Assembly: GCF_002005445.1 (NCBI RefSeq)
Contig: NZ_CP014692.1
Location: forward strand, 2,046,001-2,110,000
Source: Acetobacter aceti
Lineage (GTDB): Bacteria > Pseudomonadota > Alphaproteobacteria > Acetobacterales > Acetobacteraceae
Reading direction: 5' to 3'
DNA: 64,000 bases
The notes beneath the pieces were generated by a model. It did not search any database. It saw only the letters and a list, made by a program, of their open reading frames with translations, and was not told the origin of the DNA. Positions 17,146-26,653 of this stretch are shown here, piece after piece. Within the stretch, counting starts at the first letter, position 1; the number at the start of each line of letters is the position of its first letter. The position numbers and the translations under genes are program-made.

Positions 17146-18288
17146 TTAGCGCAGAATGATTTCCACCCGACGATTCTGGGGTTCCCTGACGTTTTGACCA
17201 GTCTGAACCAGCGGATGGGACTGCCCATATCCCTGCACATCGATGATGGAGCCTGCCACGCCATCGCGAATCAGCTCAGCCTTCACTGCTCCAGCCCGCC
17301 TGATTGAAAGCGCCATATTGTAGCTCTGACCGCGAGCGCCGGGATGCGCCGCTGATGTGTCCGTGTAACCTGACACCTGAATGCGGGTCAGGGATGTGTG
17401 CCCGGATGCCTGCGCCGCCAGAGCAACGATGGACCGCGCACGATCTGTCAGGCCCGCTCCATCCCAGTTGAAGAATACGATATAGCTGCGGTCCGCAACC
17501 GGCATCGGTGCAGGCGCCGCTTCCACTGGCGGGGGTGGCGGCGGAGCCGGATTGAACTCGTAGCGCAGGCCCAGCATCATGGAATGGTTGAAATCGGTCG
17601 CCGTGCTGCGGTTGCCTTCAGCAAGACCTGCTTCCTTGACGGCATTGCTCCCGCCAACCGTACCCAGCGCGGTCGCGTGATATCCCTGTGGGGCCAGCAT
17701 GGTCCAGAAACGGTATTCCGCTGTCGCGGAAAGCCCCACAACCCATGGCACAGGGAAAGCGAGACCAAAGATTCCCTGATAGGTGAAACCGCCATGCGTA
17801 CCCCGAACCTGCTCTGAAAGAGAGCGGTCAAGGCCCGTTATGGTCGTATGCATATTGGTCCAGCCGTAGCCGATACCCGCACCGAAATAAGGGAACAGCC
17901 AGCTTTTGCCGATATCCAGATCAAACAGTGCGTTAGCCATCAAACCTGAGGTCTGACGACGGCCATCACCTTTTGTGGACACCGTGGCGGAAGAAAGATG
18001 ATGGTAATCCATGTTCCGGTAATTGCCTTCGAGCTCTACCCGGAAGCCGTTACCAAGTCCGTAACCAATCGAGCCTATGCCGACAGCGCCTGTTTTCCAG
18101 GTATCGCGTCCGCTCGGCAAGGTGGGACTCAGACGAACCTGCTGAGCCTGATTGATGGTCGCGCCACCCTCACCGGCAACATACAGACCCTGCACTGGCT
18201 GAGCGGAAGCCGGGGCGGAGAGAGCGAGGACGACAAGCGGCGCCGACAGGATTGATCCCGTAAGAAACCCGTTACGCAGCTTCATCAT
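17146..18288 (-). CDS. OmpA-family outer-membrane protein
   Basis: The 380-residue protein starts with a Sec signal (about 1-29, ending ASA-QP). Residues about 33-245 form a predicted eight-stranded barrel with alternating aromatic strands (for example GNGFRVELEGNYRNMDYHH and MMLGLRYEFNP). A Pro-rich hinge (APPPPPPVEAAP) leads to a C-terminal peptidoglycan-binding OmpA domain with YIVFFNWDGAGLTDRARSIV, VSGYTDTS and NRRVEIILR at the end. It tethers the outer membrane to the wall and may also act as a porin. It is monocistronic; a terminator lies about 60 nt downstream. The 5' region has a GCACCG/CGGTGC inverted repeat about 10-40 nt before the gene. Confidence 0.9.
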   Translation of the reverse strand: MMKLRNGFLTGSILSAPLVVLALSAPASAQPVQGLYVAGEGGATINQAQQVRLSPTLPSGRDTWKTGAVGIGSIGYGLGNGFRVELEGNYRNMDYHHLSSATVSTKGDGRRQTSGLMANALFDLDIGKSWLFPYFGAGIGYGWTNMHTTITGLDRSLSEQVRGTHGGFTYQGIFGLAFPVPWVVGLSATAEYRFWTMLAPQGYHATALGTVGGSNAVKEAGLAEGNRSTATDFNHSMMLGLRYEFNPAPPPPPPVEAAPAPMPVADRSYIVFFNWDGAGLTDRARSIVALAAQASGHTSLTRIQVSGYTDTSAAHPGARGQSYNMALSIRRAGAVKAELIRDGVAGSIIDVQGYGQSHPLVQTGQNVREPQNRRVEIILR

Positions 18289-18555
18289 GTTCTCCTCACC
18301 TCTGCACCGCTATCGACCGGATATGTCGACCCGGTGCAATGTCACTGCAATATCACATGGCCCTGTTTCGCCGAAACCCGGCCGTGGCGCAACTCGCAAC
18401 GCCATCCACAAGACTTTTAACTTTGAAAACCCTGGCCTGTCGTCCGGCGTTTAGCGCCGTTCCCTCACCGTGACTGCAAATCCGGAGAGAGACGGAGGTT
18501 GCATGACAGACAACTCTTACCATTCATGTGTGGCTCTCATGCAACGACCGAACAG

Positions 18556-18897
18556 TTAAAGCAATACAGCCTCGAAAGGGGGCATAAGGTCTTCGGTTTC
18601 AAACTCAAGAACCCACAGGTCCGGATCACGCCCGATCTGCCTTTCCACATAGGCCTCGGCAGTGGCCTCATCGACAGGATCAGCGCCGGTTCCCCTGATC
18701 CATGCGGGAGACCCGTCCGGCGCACGAGTCTGCGCAAGCACAACGGCTCTTCTGTCCCGAGACGTGAGGATGGCCAGCACGCCACCCGCATCCTGGTCTC
18801 CACGACGACGACGCATGGCAGGGCAGCCGCTGGAATTGGCCTGCCGCAACACGGCGCTGACCCACAAACCAGTCATAAGGCGGGGTTCAGTACTCAT
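18556..18897 (-). CDS. DUF1491 family protein
   Basis: The protein has 113 residues and no signal peptide. It matches my memory of DUF1491, a small alphaproteobacterial family, by the N-terminal LMTGLWVSAVLRQANSSG, RRRGDQDAGGVLAIL, WIRGTGADPVDEATAEAYV and DPDLWVLEFET. Its function is unknown. Its ATG overlaps the stop of the S41 protease gene by four bases, making it the last gene of a long minus-strand cluster. The 267 bp beyond it, up to the OmpA-type gene, hold that gene's promoter region and nothing else I can support. Confidence 0.8.
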   Translation of the reverse strand: MSTEPRLMTGLWVSAVLRQANSSGCPAMRRRRGDQDAGGVLAILTSRDRRAVVLAQTRAPDGSPAWIRGTGADPVDEATAEAYVERQIGRDPDLWVLEFETEDLMPPFEAVLL

Positions 18898-20672
18898 TCG
18901 GCTTCCATTCCCGCAGTGTCTGCTTCATCGGGGATCATGAACAGGGCGGCCCGGTAAGCGGCCGGCGTCTCCAGCAGGTCACGTCCGACGTCAAGATCGA
19001 GGTCGCCGCCAAGCGCCGCCGGGCAGGTTTTACGAATTTCGAGAATCCGGGAAACCGGAACCGGATACCTGACACTGCGTGACTGTCCCACAAAAGATCC
19101 TTCCGGCGTGTGGCCGGACCGGAGCGCCGCCATCTGCGTTTCCGTATCAGCAGCGCCCCGGCTTGTGCAGACCTGCGGCATCACGCCAAGCCCCTGCAGC
19201 GGCCAGCCGAGCGGAGCGATCACACGGCTCCAGGTCACGAACAGTTCCCCACGATCGGGCAACTGGGCGACGGTCTGTACCAGCCCCTTGCCCATTGTCG
19301 AACTTCCCACCACCACCGCCCTGTGATGATCGGCCAGAGCAGCCGCCAGAATTTCCGCCGCACTCGCCGTACGCCCGTCCACGAGCACCACAACCGGGAG
19401 GTGATTTGTCATGTCGCCTCCCTGTACCGCCCAGACATGATTAGCCTGAGGGTCACGCCCCTTGGTGACGACCGCCACTCCATTATCAAGGAGGAGCGCC
19501 GCAGCGGTGACGGCCTGCTGCAACACGCCTCCCCTGTTGCCTCGCAGGTCGATGAGGATGCCGCGCAGATGCCGGTCCTGCGTCGCCTGATCGAGATACT
19601 GGCTCATTTCCTCCGCGGTCTCGGAAGAAAAGGATGTAATGCGGATGATCACGAGCGGTCCCGCACTGAAGGCGAAGACTGTTTCCGGTGGTATTTTCTC
19701 GCGCCGCAGTTGCAGGGTACGGGTCCGCTTCAGGGCCGGGGAATACAGACGGACAGCCACAGTGCTGCCGGGGACACCGGAGAGAAGCGCGTTCACCTGC
19801 TCGACCGAATGGCCGATGATGCTGTGGCCATCAATGGCGACAAGCCGCTCGCCAACATCCACCCCGGCGGGCCATGCCGGTCCATTGGTGTTGACGGCGG
19901 TGACGACCAGATGACGTGACCCGACCTTGCTCCGACCGTCCGGAGAACCTGTCTGTTCATCAATCGTGATACCGATCCCTGCGTTGCCGCCGCTCCGCAC
20001 CGTACGATCGGTTTCAGCAGGCGCCGGGCCGACATAACGGGAATAAGGATCAAGATGGTTGAAGAGTTCGTCAAAGAAGCTCTGGATAATCCCGTCTCCC
20101 TGCACACTTTCCAATACAGAGGAATGCTCTGTGGCAGCCAGGAGAAAGTCAGTCGTGACCACGGCCCAGTCCCGTGAACTGCCCGCAACCGGAGCGGGTC
20201 GTTTCAGAACCACAGCCTGCCCCTGCATGAGCTCGATCCCGTCGGAAACCTCCACAACACGCAGGGCCGGATCAAGCGCGCTAATGCCTCCCAGTCCCCA
20301 GAGACACAATTGTCGGGCATCGTAAGGATGCAGAGTGCGGGGCTGTAAAAACTCCAGCGCCGTCTGGATGACCGAACGTATGAGGTTCGTGTTCAGACGT
20401 GGAGGCGAATCCTTCTTCTCGCTGGCCTGCTCTCCGAGAGGTCTGTCGGTCGCCGGTGACGTGGTGTCTTTGGCTGGCTCTTTCTGACCGGCGACGGGAA
20501 CGGCGGGCGCGTGCGCACCGTCCTTCTCCTCTTCGGGCGCCGTCGCGGCGTAGGCGCAGACTGCGGTCGTCAGCAGCCAGACAGCCACCACCAGCGGCGC
20601 CATCACCGGACGAAGTCTTCGCAGCCCCCGCTGATCCGAAGAATTTACTGCGGGCAGACGCGGCCTTCTCAT
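18894..20672 (-). CDS. S41 family carboxyl-terminal processing protease (CtpA-like)
   Basis: I start at ATG 20672, which overlaps the rnr stop by ATGA and gives 592 residues beginning with a basic stretch and then a signal/anchor (VMAPLVVAVWLLTTAVCAYA). A Pro/Lys/Glu-rich linker follows. A PDZ domain spans about residues 215-300 (GIGITIDEQ, PAWPAGVDVGERLVAIDG). The tail-specific protease domain has LIDLRGNRGGVLQQAV, the nucleophile region VDGRTASAAEILAAAL and the lysine of STMGKGLVQTV. Together these give the Ser/Lys dyad of periplasmic Ctp proteases, which trim envelope proteins and often peptidoglycan hydrolases. The first ~70 mature residues have no recognised domain. Coupled to rnr upstream and DUF1491 downstream. 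Confidence 0.88.
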   Translation of the reverse strand: MRRPRLPAVNSSDQRGLRRLRPVMAPLVVAVWLLTTAVCAYAATAPEEEKDGAHAPAVPVAGQKEPAKDTTSPATDRPLGEQASEKKDSPPRLNTNLIRSVIQTALEFLQPRTLHPYDARQLCLWGLGGISALDPALRVVEVSDGIELMQGQAVVLKRPAPVAGSSRDWAVVTTDFLLAATEHSSVLESVQGDGIIQSFFDELFNHLDPYSRYVGPAPAETDRTVRSGGNAGIGITIDEQTGSPDGRSKVGSRHLVVTAVNTNGPAWPAGVDVGERLVAIDGHSIIGHSVEQVNALLSGVPGSTVAVRLYSPALKRTRTLQLRREKIPPETVFAFSAGPLVIIRITSFSSETAEEMSQYLDQATQDRHLRGILIDLRGNRGGVLQQAVTAAALLLDNGVAVVTKGRDPQANHVWAVQGGDMTNHLPVVVLVDGRTASAAEILAAALADHHRAVVVGSSTMGKGLVQTVAQLPDRGELFVTWSRVIAPLGWPLQGLGVMPQVCTSRGAADTETQMAALRSGHTPEGSFVGQSRSVRYPVPVSRILEIRKTCPAALGGDLDLDVGRDLLETPAAYRAALFMIPDEADTAGMEAE

Positions 20673-22723
20673 GCGGAAAACCCTGCGAACTGAAAGATGC
20701 ACCGAAAGACGTCGTGTGACAGACCGACGATCCTGACACGCACGACGGTCCCCTTTCGCGGAGAAAACAGTTCCCATGACTCCGGAGAGGACGCTGTTGC
20801 GCCAGAACACGCTTCACTTCCTCCGCTCGAATCCGAAAACATCTTTCGGTCTGCACTTCCCCGAAAAGGGAGCAGACCGGTTGTCTGCGTTTCCGTCAAT
20901 GTGACCAGAGCGCCGTCCGGGGTCGCACCAGTCACATGGCCCGACCAGATCCTTTCCTGATCCTGAGAAAGCCAGAGCGCCAGCAGACGTTGTCGCGTCA
21001 TGGCGGACGCCTCCGCCGCCCGGGCCTCAGTCACGGCGAGATGGGCAGGAAGAGTGTCAAGACATCCGCCACGACCGGCCCGAACCTCGGAATACAGCCC
21101 TTCCGGCAGTATCGTTTCCAGAAGAATCCTGTGATTGATCAGGTCTGCATACCGCCGGATCGGACTTGTAAGATGAGCGTAAACATCGAGCTGCAAGCCG
21201 GCATGATACGCTGGTTGCGTGACGTAAACAGCCGGCAGACGTGGCACATCCGCAACAGGGTGCTTATCGGCATGAGACCGGAAAAGAGCGGCCTTTCCCT
21301 TATCACGCATGACCTGTGCACCGGCATGGCAAGCTGCGATCATGAAGGACTCGACAAGATGCCTGCTTTCAGGTGGTCGGCTGTTCCAAACAGCCAAACG
21401 TCCGGTCTGTCGATCCAGTTCCACACGAAGCGGCTCCCTGTCCGCGATTTGCAGACAACCACGGCGGATGCGTGCCGCCTGCAACGCTTCGTGCGCCGCA
21501 TACAGGGCGTCGACCCACTCACGCCCCAGCTCATCATGGAGAAAAGCGCACGTTCCCTCACGCATGCCCTCAAGCTGTTCGTAAGTCAGACGTGCCCGAC
21601 TCCGCATGACACCACGTTCGATGCGGGTATCTGTGGGTAGCCCTTCGCTGCTGAAGCGCATCTCAAAAACGACACAGAACCGGTCTTCATCCGGTCGGAG
21701 CGAACAGAGTTCCTCCGACAGCCGGGGCGGCAGCATCGGCACAACGGCGTCCGGAAAGTAGACGGAATGTCCGCGTCGCCGCGCTTCCGCGTCGAGAGCT
21801 GAATGAGGCGTGACATAGTGGGAGACATCCGCGATCGCCACGAGCAGCCGGAAACCCTCCCCGTCGCGCTCCACCCAGACCGCATCATCGAAATCACGTG
21901 CGTCAGGACCATCCACCGTCACAAACGGGATGGCGCGAAAATCCTTGCGACCAGCTGAGGGCTTCTCTTGCTCCGGGGCATGCAGTTCCATGGCTTCGGA
22001 GAGGACGTCTGGCGGGAAAGCTTCAGGCAGACCATACTCGGCTCTGCCCATATCCGCGACGGCCAGCGGGTCATCCCGTTTACCGAAAGAGCGATGGATG
22101 TGACCTTCGCCATCGGCCAGAACGAGATCACCCTCTTTCAGCTCATGGCGCTCTTCTTCCGCGATATTGCGACGACAGGTGCTCTGCGGGTCACAGGCTC
22201 GCACCTCTCCACCTGTTTCCGCGCCAAAGACTCCTACGAAACAGGCTGGCTCCCGCCGTTTCAGTATGCGGGCTTCGTAGCGGTTCGCACCGACTGAACG
22301 CAGACGCGTCAGCACCGTCGCTCCGGCGACAAGCGGAGGGTCATCGGCCGGAGGCGGATGCACGAACACGATCGGCAGACCACCTTTCGACGCAGCTCTC
22401 CTGCCAAACGCCTCCCCAGCCGCGAGCCTTCCAAACGGCGCGCCATGCCGGTCGCGTCCCGTGATGACGACCTCGGCCAGCAAGGGCAGCTCGGGCTCGC
22501 CACGCAGCTTGCCGAACAGGGCCTCTTCCCGAAACGCGCCATCAAGAGCCATCGCGTGCAGCAAGGCCCGCACCTGCTTCTTGCGATCAGGCGGCAGACC
22601 CAGCCGACGAAGCAACTGTCCTGCTGTCAGAGGCGTAGATGAGTCCCGCAGGATCTGCGCCAGAACATCCCTGTCCGGCCGGCCCATGCCCGGGAACAGG
22701 GATGTCGCTGCATCAGCATTCAT
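20669..22723 (-). CDS. rnr: Ribonuclease R-like RNB exoribonuclease
   Basis: This processive 3'-to-5' exoribonuclease degrades structured RNA. The 684-residue protein has an N-terminal winged-helix region, cold-shock/OB segments, and the RNB catalytic domain with VDGPDARDFDDAVW (metal-binding aspartates) and VAIADVSHYVTP. SVYFPDAVVPMLPPRLSEELCSL, HLTSPIRRYADLINHRIL and a C-terminal S1-like region follow. It is somewhat shorter than E. coli RNase R (about 813) but within the alphaproteobacterial range. Its ATG overlaps the topA stop (ATGA), and its own stop overlaps the protease start, so translation is probably coupled on both sides. Confidence 0.93.
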   Translation of the reverse strand: MNADAATSLFPGMGRPDRDVLAQILRDSSTPLTAGQLLRRLGLPPDRKKQVRALLHAMALDGAFREEALFGKLRGEPELPLLAEVVITGRDRHGAPFGRLAAGEAFGRRAASKGGLPIVFVHPPPADDPPLVAGATVLTRLRSVGANRYEARILKRREPACFVGVFGAETGGEVRACDPQSTCRRNIAEEERHELKEGDLVLADGEGHIHRSFGKRDDPLAVADMGRAEYGLPEAFPPDVLSEAMELHAPEQEKPSAGRKDFRAIPFVTVDGPDARDFDDAVWVERDGEGFRLLVAIADVSHYVTPHSALDAEARRRGHSVYFPDAVVPMLPPRLSEELCSLRPDEDRFCVVFEMRFSSEGLPTDTRIERGVMRSRARLTYEQLEGMREGTCAFLHDELGREWVDALYAAHEALQAARIRRGCLQIADREPLRVELDRQTGRLAVWNSRPPESRHLVESFMIAACHAGAQVMRDKGKAALFRSHADKHPVADVPRLPAVYVTQPAYHAGLQLDVYAHLTSPIRRYADLINHRILLETILPEGLYSEVRAGRGGCLDTLPAHLAVTEARAAEASAMTRQRLLALWLSQDQERIWSGHVTGATPDGALVTLTETQTTGLLPFRGSADRKMFSDSSGGSEACSGATASSPESWELFSPRKGTVVRVRIVGLSHDVFRCIFQFAGFSA

Positions 22724-25437
22724 TCAGCGGACGTCTGATCTTTCGCGGTTGCTGCTTTCCTGCTGGCGGCAGGCTTCTTTTTTGCCGTGGCCGTTGTTTT
22801 TGCCTTCGTCGTCTTTTTGGCCGGTTTGGCAGGTTTCCCGGCGTCGCCCTCAGCCTTGACCCTGCCCTTCGCCGTGGTTTTTGCAGCCGTCCTGGTCGTC
22901 TTCTTGGCGGCCGCCTTGCCTTTCGGCTTCAGTGGCTTGCCCTTCTCGGCCAGCAGTTCCAGCGCCCCGTCCAGCGTGACATCGTCCATGCTTTCGCCAC
23001 GCGCCAGATTGGCCACGACCTGACCATGCTGGACATACGGCCCGAAGCGGCCCTTCCGCACCATGACCGGCTCGCCATCTTTCGGATGCGGCCCGAGATT
23101 ACGGATCGAGGCGATCTTCTTGGCCAGTGCGTCCACAGCCCGATTGAGTCCGACCGTCAGAACGTCATCGTCCTTGTCGAGCGAGCCATAGATCGCGCCC
23201 ATCTTCACATACGGACCAAAACGACCCAGTCCGGCTTCGATCGGCTCATTGAATTCCGGGTGGATACCCACAATCCTGGGCAGGCTCAGAAGTCCGACCG
23301 CCTGATCCAGCGTCAGGTTCTCCAGACTCAACCCTTTCGGCAACGAGGCGCGTTTCGGCTTGGCTTTCTTGTCCTCCGGGTTGGGTTCGCCCTGCTGCAC
23401 GTAAAGGCCCCACGGTCCACGCTTGACCGTGATGTCCTCGCCAGTGACCGGATGCTGACCGAGCAGCTTCATCCCGTCTTTCAGCTCTTCGCTGCCGTCA
23501 CCCTCACCACCTTCGACGGCGAGCTTCCGGGTGTACTGACATTCCGGATAATTGGAGCAGCCGATGAAAGCGCCATAGCGTCCGAGTTTCAGTCCCAGAC
23601 GACCCGTGCCGCAGGACGTGCAGACCCGCGGATCGGTTCCTTCCTCGTTCGGCGGGAAGAAATGCGACCCGAGATCCTGATCCAGAGCGTCAATGACTTC
23701 AGTGATGGTCAGGTCTTTTGTCTGCGCCACGGCAGCGGAGAAAGCCTCCCAGAAGGCGCTCATCACCTTGCGCCAGTCAGCGTGCCCTGCCGAAATATCG
23801 TCAAGCTGCTCTTCGAGACCTGCCGTGAACTGCGGATCGACATAGCGCTCGAAGAAGGAGACAAGGAACGCCGTAACAAGGCGTCCCCGATCTTCCGGCA
23901 TGAAGCGCCGGGCTTCCAGACGCACGTAATTACGGTCTCGCAGGACCGTCAGAATGGAGGCATAGGTGGAGGGACGACCGATGCCGATCTCTTCCATTTT
24001 CTTGACCAGCGACGCTTCCGAATAACGCGGCGGCGGCTGGGTGAAGTGCTGTTCAGCCTCCACATCGCCACGCCTGAGCGGGTCGCGCTCGTTCATCGGC
24101 GGCAGCATACGGCTTTCATCGTCAGCCGCCTTGTCGCTCTCGTCCCGGCCTTCCGTATAGAGTTTCAGAAAGCCATCGAACGCGATGATCGAACCCGTCG
24201 CGCGCAGCACGGTCCTGCCCGGCTGATCGGCCACGTCCACGGCGACCTGATCCAGTTCCGCCGACTGCATCTGGCTGGCGACAGCGCGCTTCCACACCAG
24301 CTCATACAGTCTGCGCTGCTCGTCACTGAGGTAACGCGCCACGGAAGCCGGTGTGCGGCTGACATCAGTCGGCCGGACGGCTTCATGCGCTTCCTGCGCG
24401 TTCTTGGCCTTGGTCGAATAGACGCGCGGCTGGGCCGGGACGTAATTCGCGCCGAAATCCTTGCCGATGTGACGACGGATATCAGCGATCGCCTCTCCGG
24501 CCATCGTGACGCCATCGGTTCGCATATAGGTGATCAGACCGACCGTCTCGCCACCAAGCTCGATGCCTTCATAAAGCTGCTGCGCCGTCCGCATGGTGTT
24601 CTGCGCGCCCATGCCCAGTTTGCGGGAAGCCTCCTGCTGGAGCGTGGACGTGGTAAACGGCGGCGGCGGGTTGCGCTTGACCTTCTTGCGTTCGACGGAT
24701 TTGACCGCAAACGTCCCCGCCAGCACCGCATCCCGTGCTGCGAAGGCAAGTTCCTCGTTGGAAAGATCGAACTGGTCGAGCTTCCTGCCATCCAGATGCG
24801 TCAGGCGGGTCGTGAAAGGCGCGCCAGCCGGTGTGAAGAATGTCGCGCCGACCGTCCAGTATTCCCGAGGCTTGAAAACCTCGATCTCGGCTTCGCGCTC
24901 GCAGATCAGACGCAGGGCGACCGACTGGACACGACCGGCGCTCTTCGAGCCCGGCAGCTTGCGCCACAGGACGGGCGAGAGGGTGAAACCGACAAGGTAG
25001 TCAAGAGCGCGACGGGCGAGATAAGCCTCGATCAGCGGCATGTCGAGGTCACGCGGATGCGCCATGGCTTCCTTGATGGCGCCTTTGGTGATCTCGTTGA
25101 ACGTCACACGCCGGACGTTCACGCCCTTGAGCGCATTCTTCTCCGCCAGCATCGCCTTGACGTGCCATGAAATGGCTTCGCCCTCGCGATCCGGGTCAGT
25201 GGCGAGATAAAGCGTATGCGCGCCCTTGAGCGCCCTGGCGATGGCCGCAACCTGCTTCTGGCCGCGCTCATCGGACTGCCATTTCATGGCGAAGTCTTCG
25301 TCCGGCATGACGGACCCGTCTTTCGGCGGCAGGTCTCGGACGTGCCCGAATGAGGCGAGAACGGTATAACCGTCGCCCAGATATTTATTGATCGTCTTCG
25401 CCTTGGCAGGCGATTCAACCACGACGACGTCAGTCAT
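22720..25437 (-). CDS. topA: DNA topoisomerase I
   Basis: The type IA enzyme relaxes negative supercoils. I use ATG 25437 (905 residues), preceded by GGAGAG, since the Toprim domain starts at once with VVVVESPAKAKTINKYLG; eight more residues upstream are open. DPDREGEAISWH carries the Toprim acidic residues, and the active-site tyrosine is Tyr304 in GLITYMRTDG. A C-terminal zinc-ribbon module (VCTSCGTGRL, then GCSNYPECQY) and several 'GRFGPYV' repeats follow. The last ~90 residues are a Lys/Ala-rich tail that probably binds DNA. It lies 34 nt after dprA and overlaps rnr by 4 nt. Confidence 0.97.
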   Translation of the reverse strand: MTDVVVVESPAKAKTINKYLGDGYTVLASFGHVRDLPPKDGSVMPDEDFAMKWQSDERGQKQVAAIARALKGAHTLYLATDPDREGEAISWHVKAMLAEKNALKGVNVRRVTFNEITKGAIKEAMAHPRDLDMPLIEAYLARRALDYLVGFTLSPVLWRKLPGSKSAGRVQSVALRLICEREAEIEVFKPREYWTVGATFFTPAGAPFTTRLTHLDGRKLDQFDLSNEELAFAARDAVLAGTFAVKSVERKKVKRNPPPPFTTSTLQQEASRKLGMGAQNTMRTAQQLYEGIELGGETVGLITYMRTDGVTMAGEAIADIRRHIGKDFGANYVPAQPRVYSTKAKNAQEAHEAVRPTDVSRTPASVARYLSDEQRRLYELVWKRAVASQMQSAELDQVAVDVADQPGRTVLRATGSIIAFDGFLKLYTEGRDESDKAADDESRMLPPMNERDPLRRGDVEAEQHFTQPPPRYSEASLVKKMEEIGIGRPSTYASILTVLRDRNYVRLEARRFMPEDRGRLVTAFLVSFFERYVDPQFTAGLEEQLDDISAGHADWRKVMSAFWEAFSAAVAQTKDLTITEVIDALDQDLGSHFFPPNEEGTDPRVCTSCGTGRLGLKLGRYGAFIGCSNYPECQYTRKLAVEGGEGDGSEELKDGMKLLGQHPVTGEDITVKRGPWGLYVQQGEPNPEDKKAKPKRASLPKGLSLENLTLDQAVGLLSLPRIVGIHPEFNEPIEAGLGRFGPYVKMGAIYGSLDKDDDVLTVGLNRAVDALAKKIASIRNLGPHPKDGEPVMVRKGRFGPYVQHGQVVANLARGESMDDVTLDGALELLAEKGKPLKPKGKAAAKKTTRTAAKTTAKGRVKAEGDAGKPAKPAKKTTKAKTTATAKKKPAASRKAATAKDQTSAE

Positions 25438-25471
25438 GCTCTCTCCGCGCCAGGCCGGCATGGAGAAAGAA

Positions 25472-26653
25472 TCACCCCGTTCCGTCTGGCATCAACTGGA
25501 CAACAGCTCCTCCGGGCAGCATCTCCGCCCGGCCGGCAAGCTCAAGTTCGGTGAGCACCGTCAGAACCGCCGAAACCGAGAACTGACAGCGCCGCACCAG
25601 ATCGTCAACCGGGACCGGTGTGAATGAGATAAGTGAAGGAATCATTCTTCTCACACGGTCAAGGTCTGCGTCGCCCGCTGCGGAAGGGGCTCCCCATTCC
25701 TCCTGAGCCTCGGCAAACCCGGACAACACCTGTCCCGCTGCCGCATGAGAGTGGCGAAGATAAGGCAGGATATCCTCAATCGTTTCGACCAGATGCGCAT
25801 TGCGGGTGCGCAAAAGATCGTTACTGCCACGGCAGCGCGGGTCCAGCGGCGATCCCGGCACGGCGAAAAGAGCGCGGCTGTAACGGTCAGCCAGCTGCGC
25901 CGTAATCAGACTTCCCGAGTTCATGGCGGCCTCGACAACCACCGTGCCGAGAGACAGTCCGGCAATGAGGCGGTTACGGCGTGGGAAGTGTCGCGCCTGT
26001 GGCTGGGTGCCCAGTGGCGCTTCCGTCACCACAGCACCTTTTTCGGCAAGCAATGTCTGTAGAGCCGCATTTTCCGTTGGATAAACCACATCCAGCCCAC
26101 CCGCGATGGCCGCAACCGAACTGCCCCACTCGGGGAAGCTCCCATGCAGCGCGCCTCGATGCGCCGCCGCGTCGATCCCGCGAGCCAGACCGGAAATCAC
26201 CGTAATCCCGGCATGCGATAATTCAGTCGCAAGACTTTCCGCGAACCGCATTCCCGCCGCCGAAGCATTGCGCGCGCCTACGATTCCCACACTCCGGGGA
26301 GCCGACAGACAGGCTCCGTTGCCCAGAATGGACAGAATGGGCGGCGAATCAGGTAACTCTGCCAGAAGCGGTGGATAGTCAGGATCGAACAGGGTGACGA
26401 TCCTGCCGCCAAGCGACAGGACTCCCTCGATTTCACGCTCAATTTCGGCCTGCTCAGGAATTCGGAGCGGACCTTTTCGCCCGCCTCGCCGCGCCCGTTC
26501 CGGCAACGCCGCCAGCGCCTCTTCCGCCGAAGAATACTCCTGCATGAGCCGACGCCATGTGACCGGACCGACATTTTCCGTGCGGGCCAGCCGTAACAGA
26601 GCCGGAAGCTCGGGGTTCAGGTGTCTGTCTTCATTCACCGTGACGGCTGTCAA
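25472..26653 (-). CDS. dprA: DNA-processing protein DprA
   Basis: DprA (Smf) binds incoming single-stranded DNA in transformation and loads RecA. The 393-residue product has an N-terminal SAM-like helical region, then the extended Rossmann fold with SVGIVGARNASAAGMRF, VISGLARGIDAAAHRGAL and GGLDVVYPTENAALQ. FPRRNRLIAGLSLGTVVVEA, LFAVPGSPLDPRCRG and a C-terminal winged-helix (DML1-like) domain follow. Gene order plsY-dprA-topA is common in alphaproteobacteria. The start overlaps the plsY stop by ATGA. No other competence genes are visible here. Confidence 0.95.
   Translation of the reverse strand: MTAVTVNEDRHLNPELPALLRLARTENVGPVTWRRLMQEYSSAEEALAALPERARRGGRKGPLRIPEQAEIEREIEGVLSLGGRIVTLFDPDYPPLLAELPDSPPILSILGNGACLSAPRSVGIVGARNASAAGMRFAESLATELSHAGITVISGLARGIDAAAHRGALHGSFPEWGSSVAAIAGGLDVVYPTENAALQTLLAEKGAVVTEAPLGTQPQARHFPRRNRLIAGLSLGTVVVEAAMNSGSLITAQLADRYSRALFAVPGSPLDPRCRGSNDLLRTRNAHLVETIEDILPYLRHSHAAAGQVLSGFAEAQEEWGAPSAAGDADLDRVRRMIPSLISFTPVPVDDLVRRCQFSVSAVLTVLTELELAGRAEMLPGGAVVQLMPDGTG

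Noticed and set aside
18503..18559. 18-codon frame (MTDNSYHSCVALMQRPNS) with a good GGAGG site
   Set aside because: It overlaps the end of DUF1491 on the other strand and lies in the control region of an OmpA-type gene; with this size and no conservation data it cannot be told from chance.
22639..25170. 843-codon open frame on the plus strand opposite topA
   Set aside because: It is the codon-position shadow of topA, with His/Arg/Asp-rich text and no domain. topA has a full set of catalytic motifs in the other strand.
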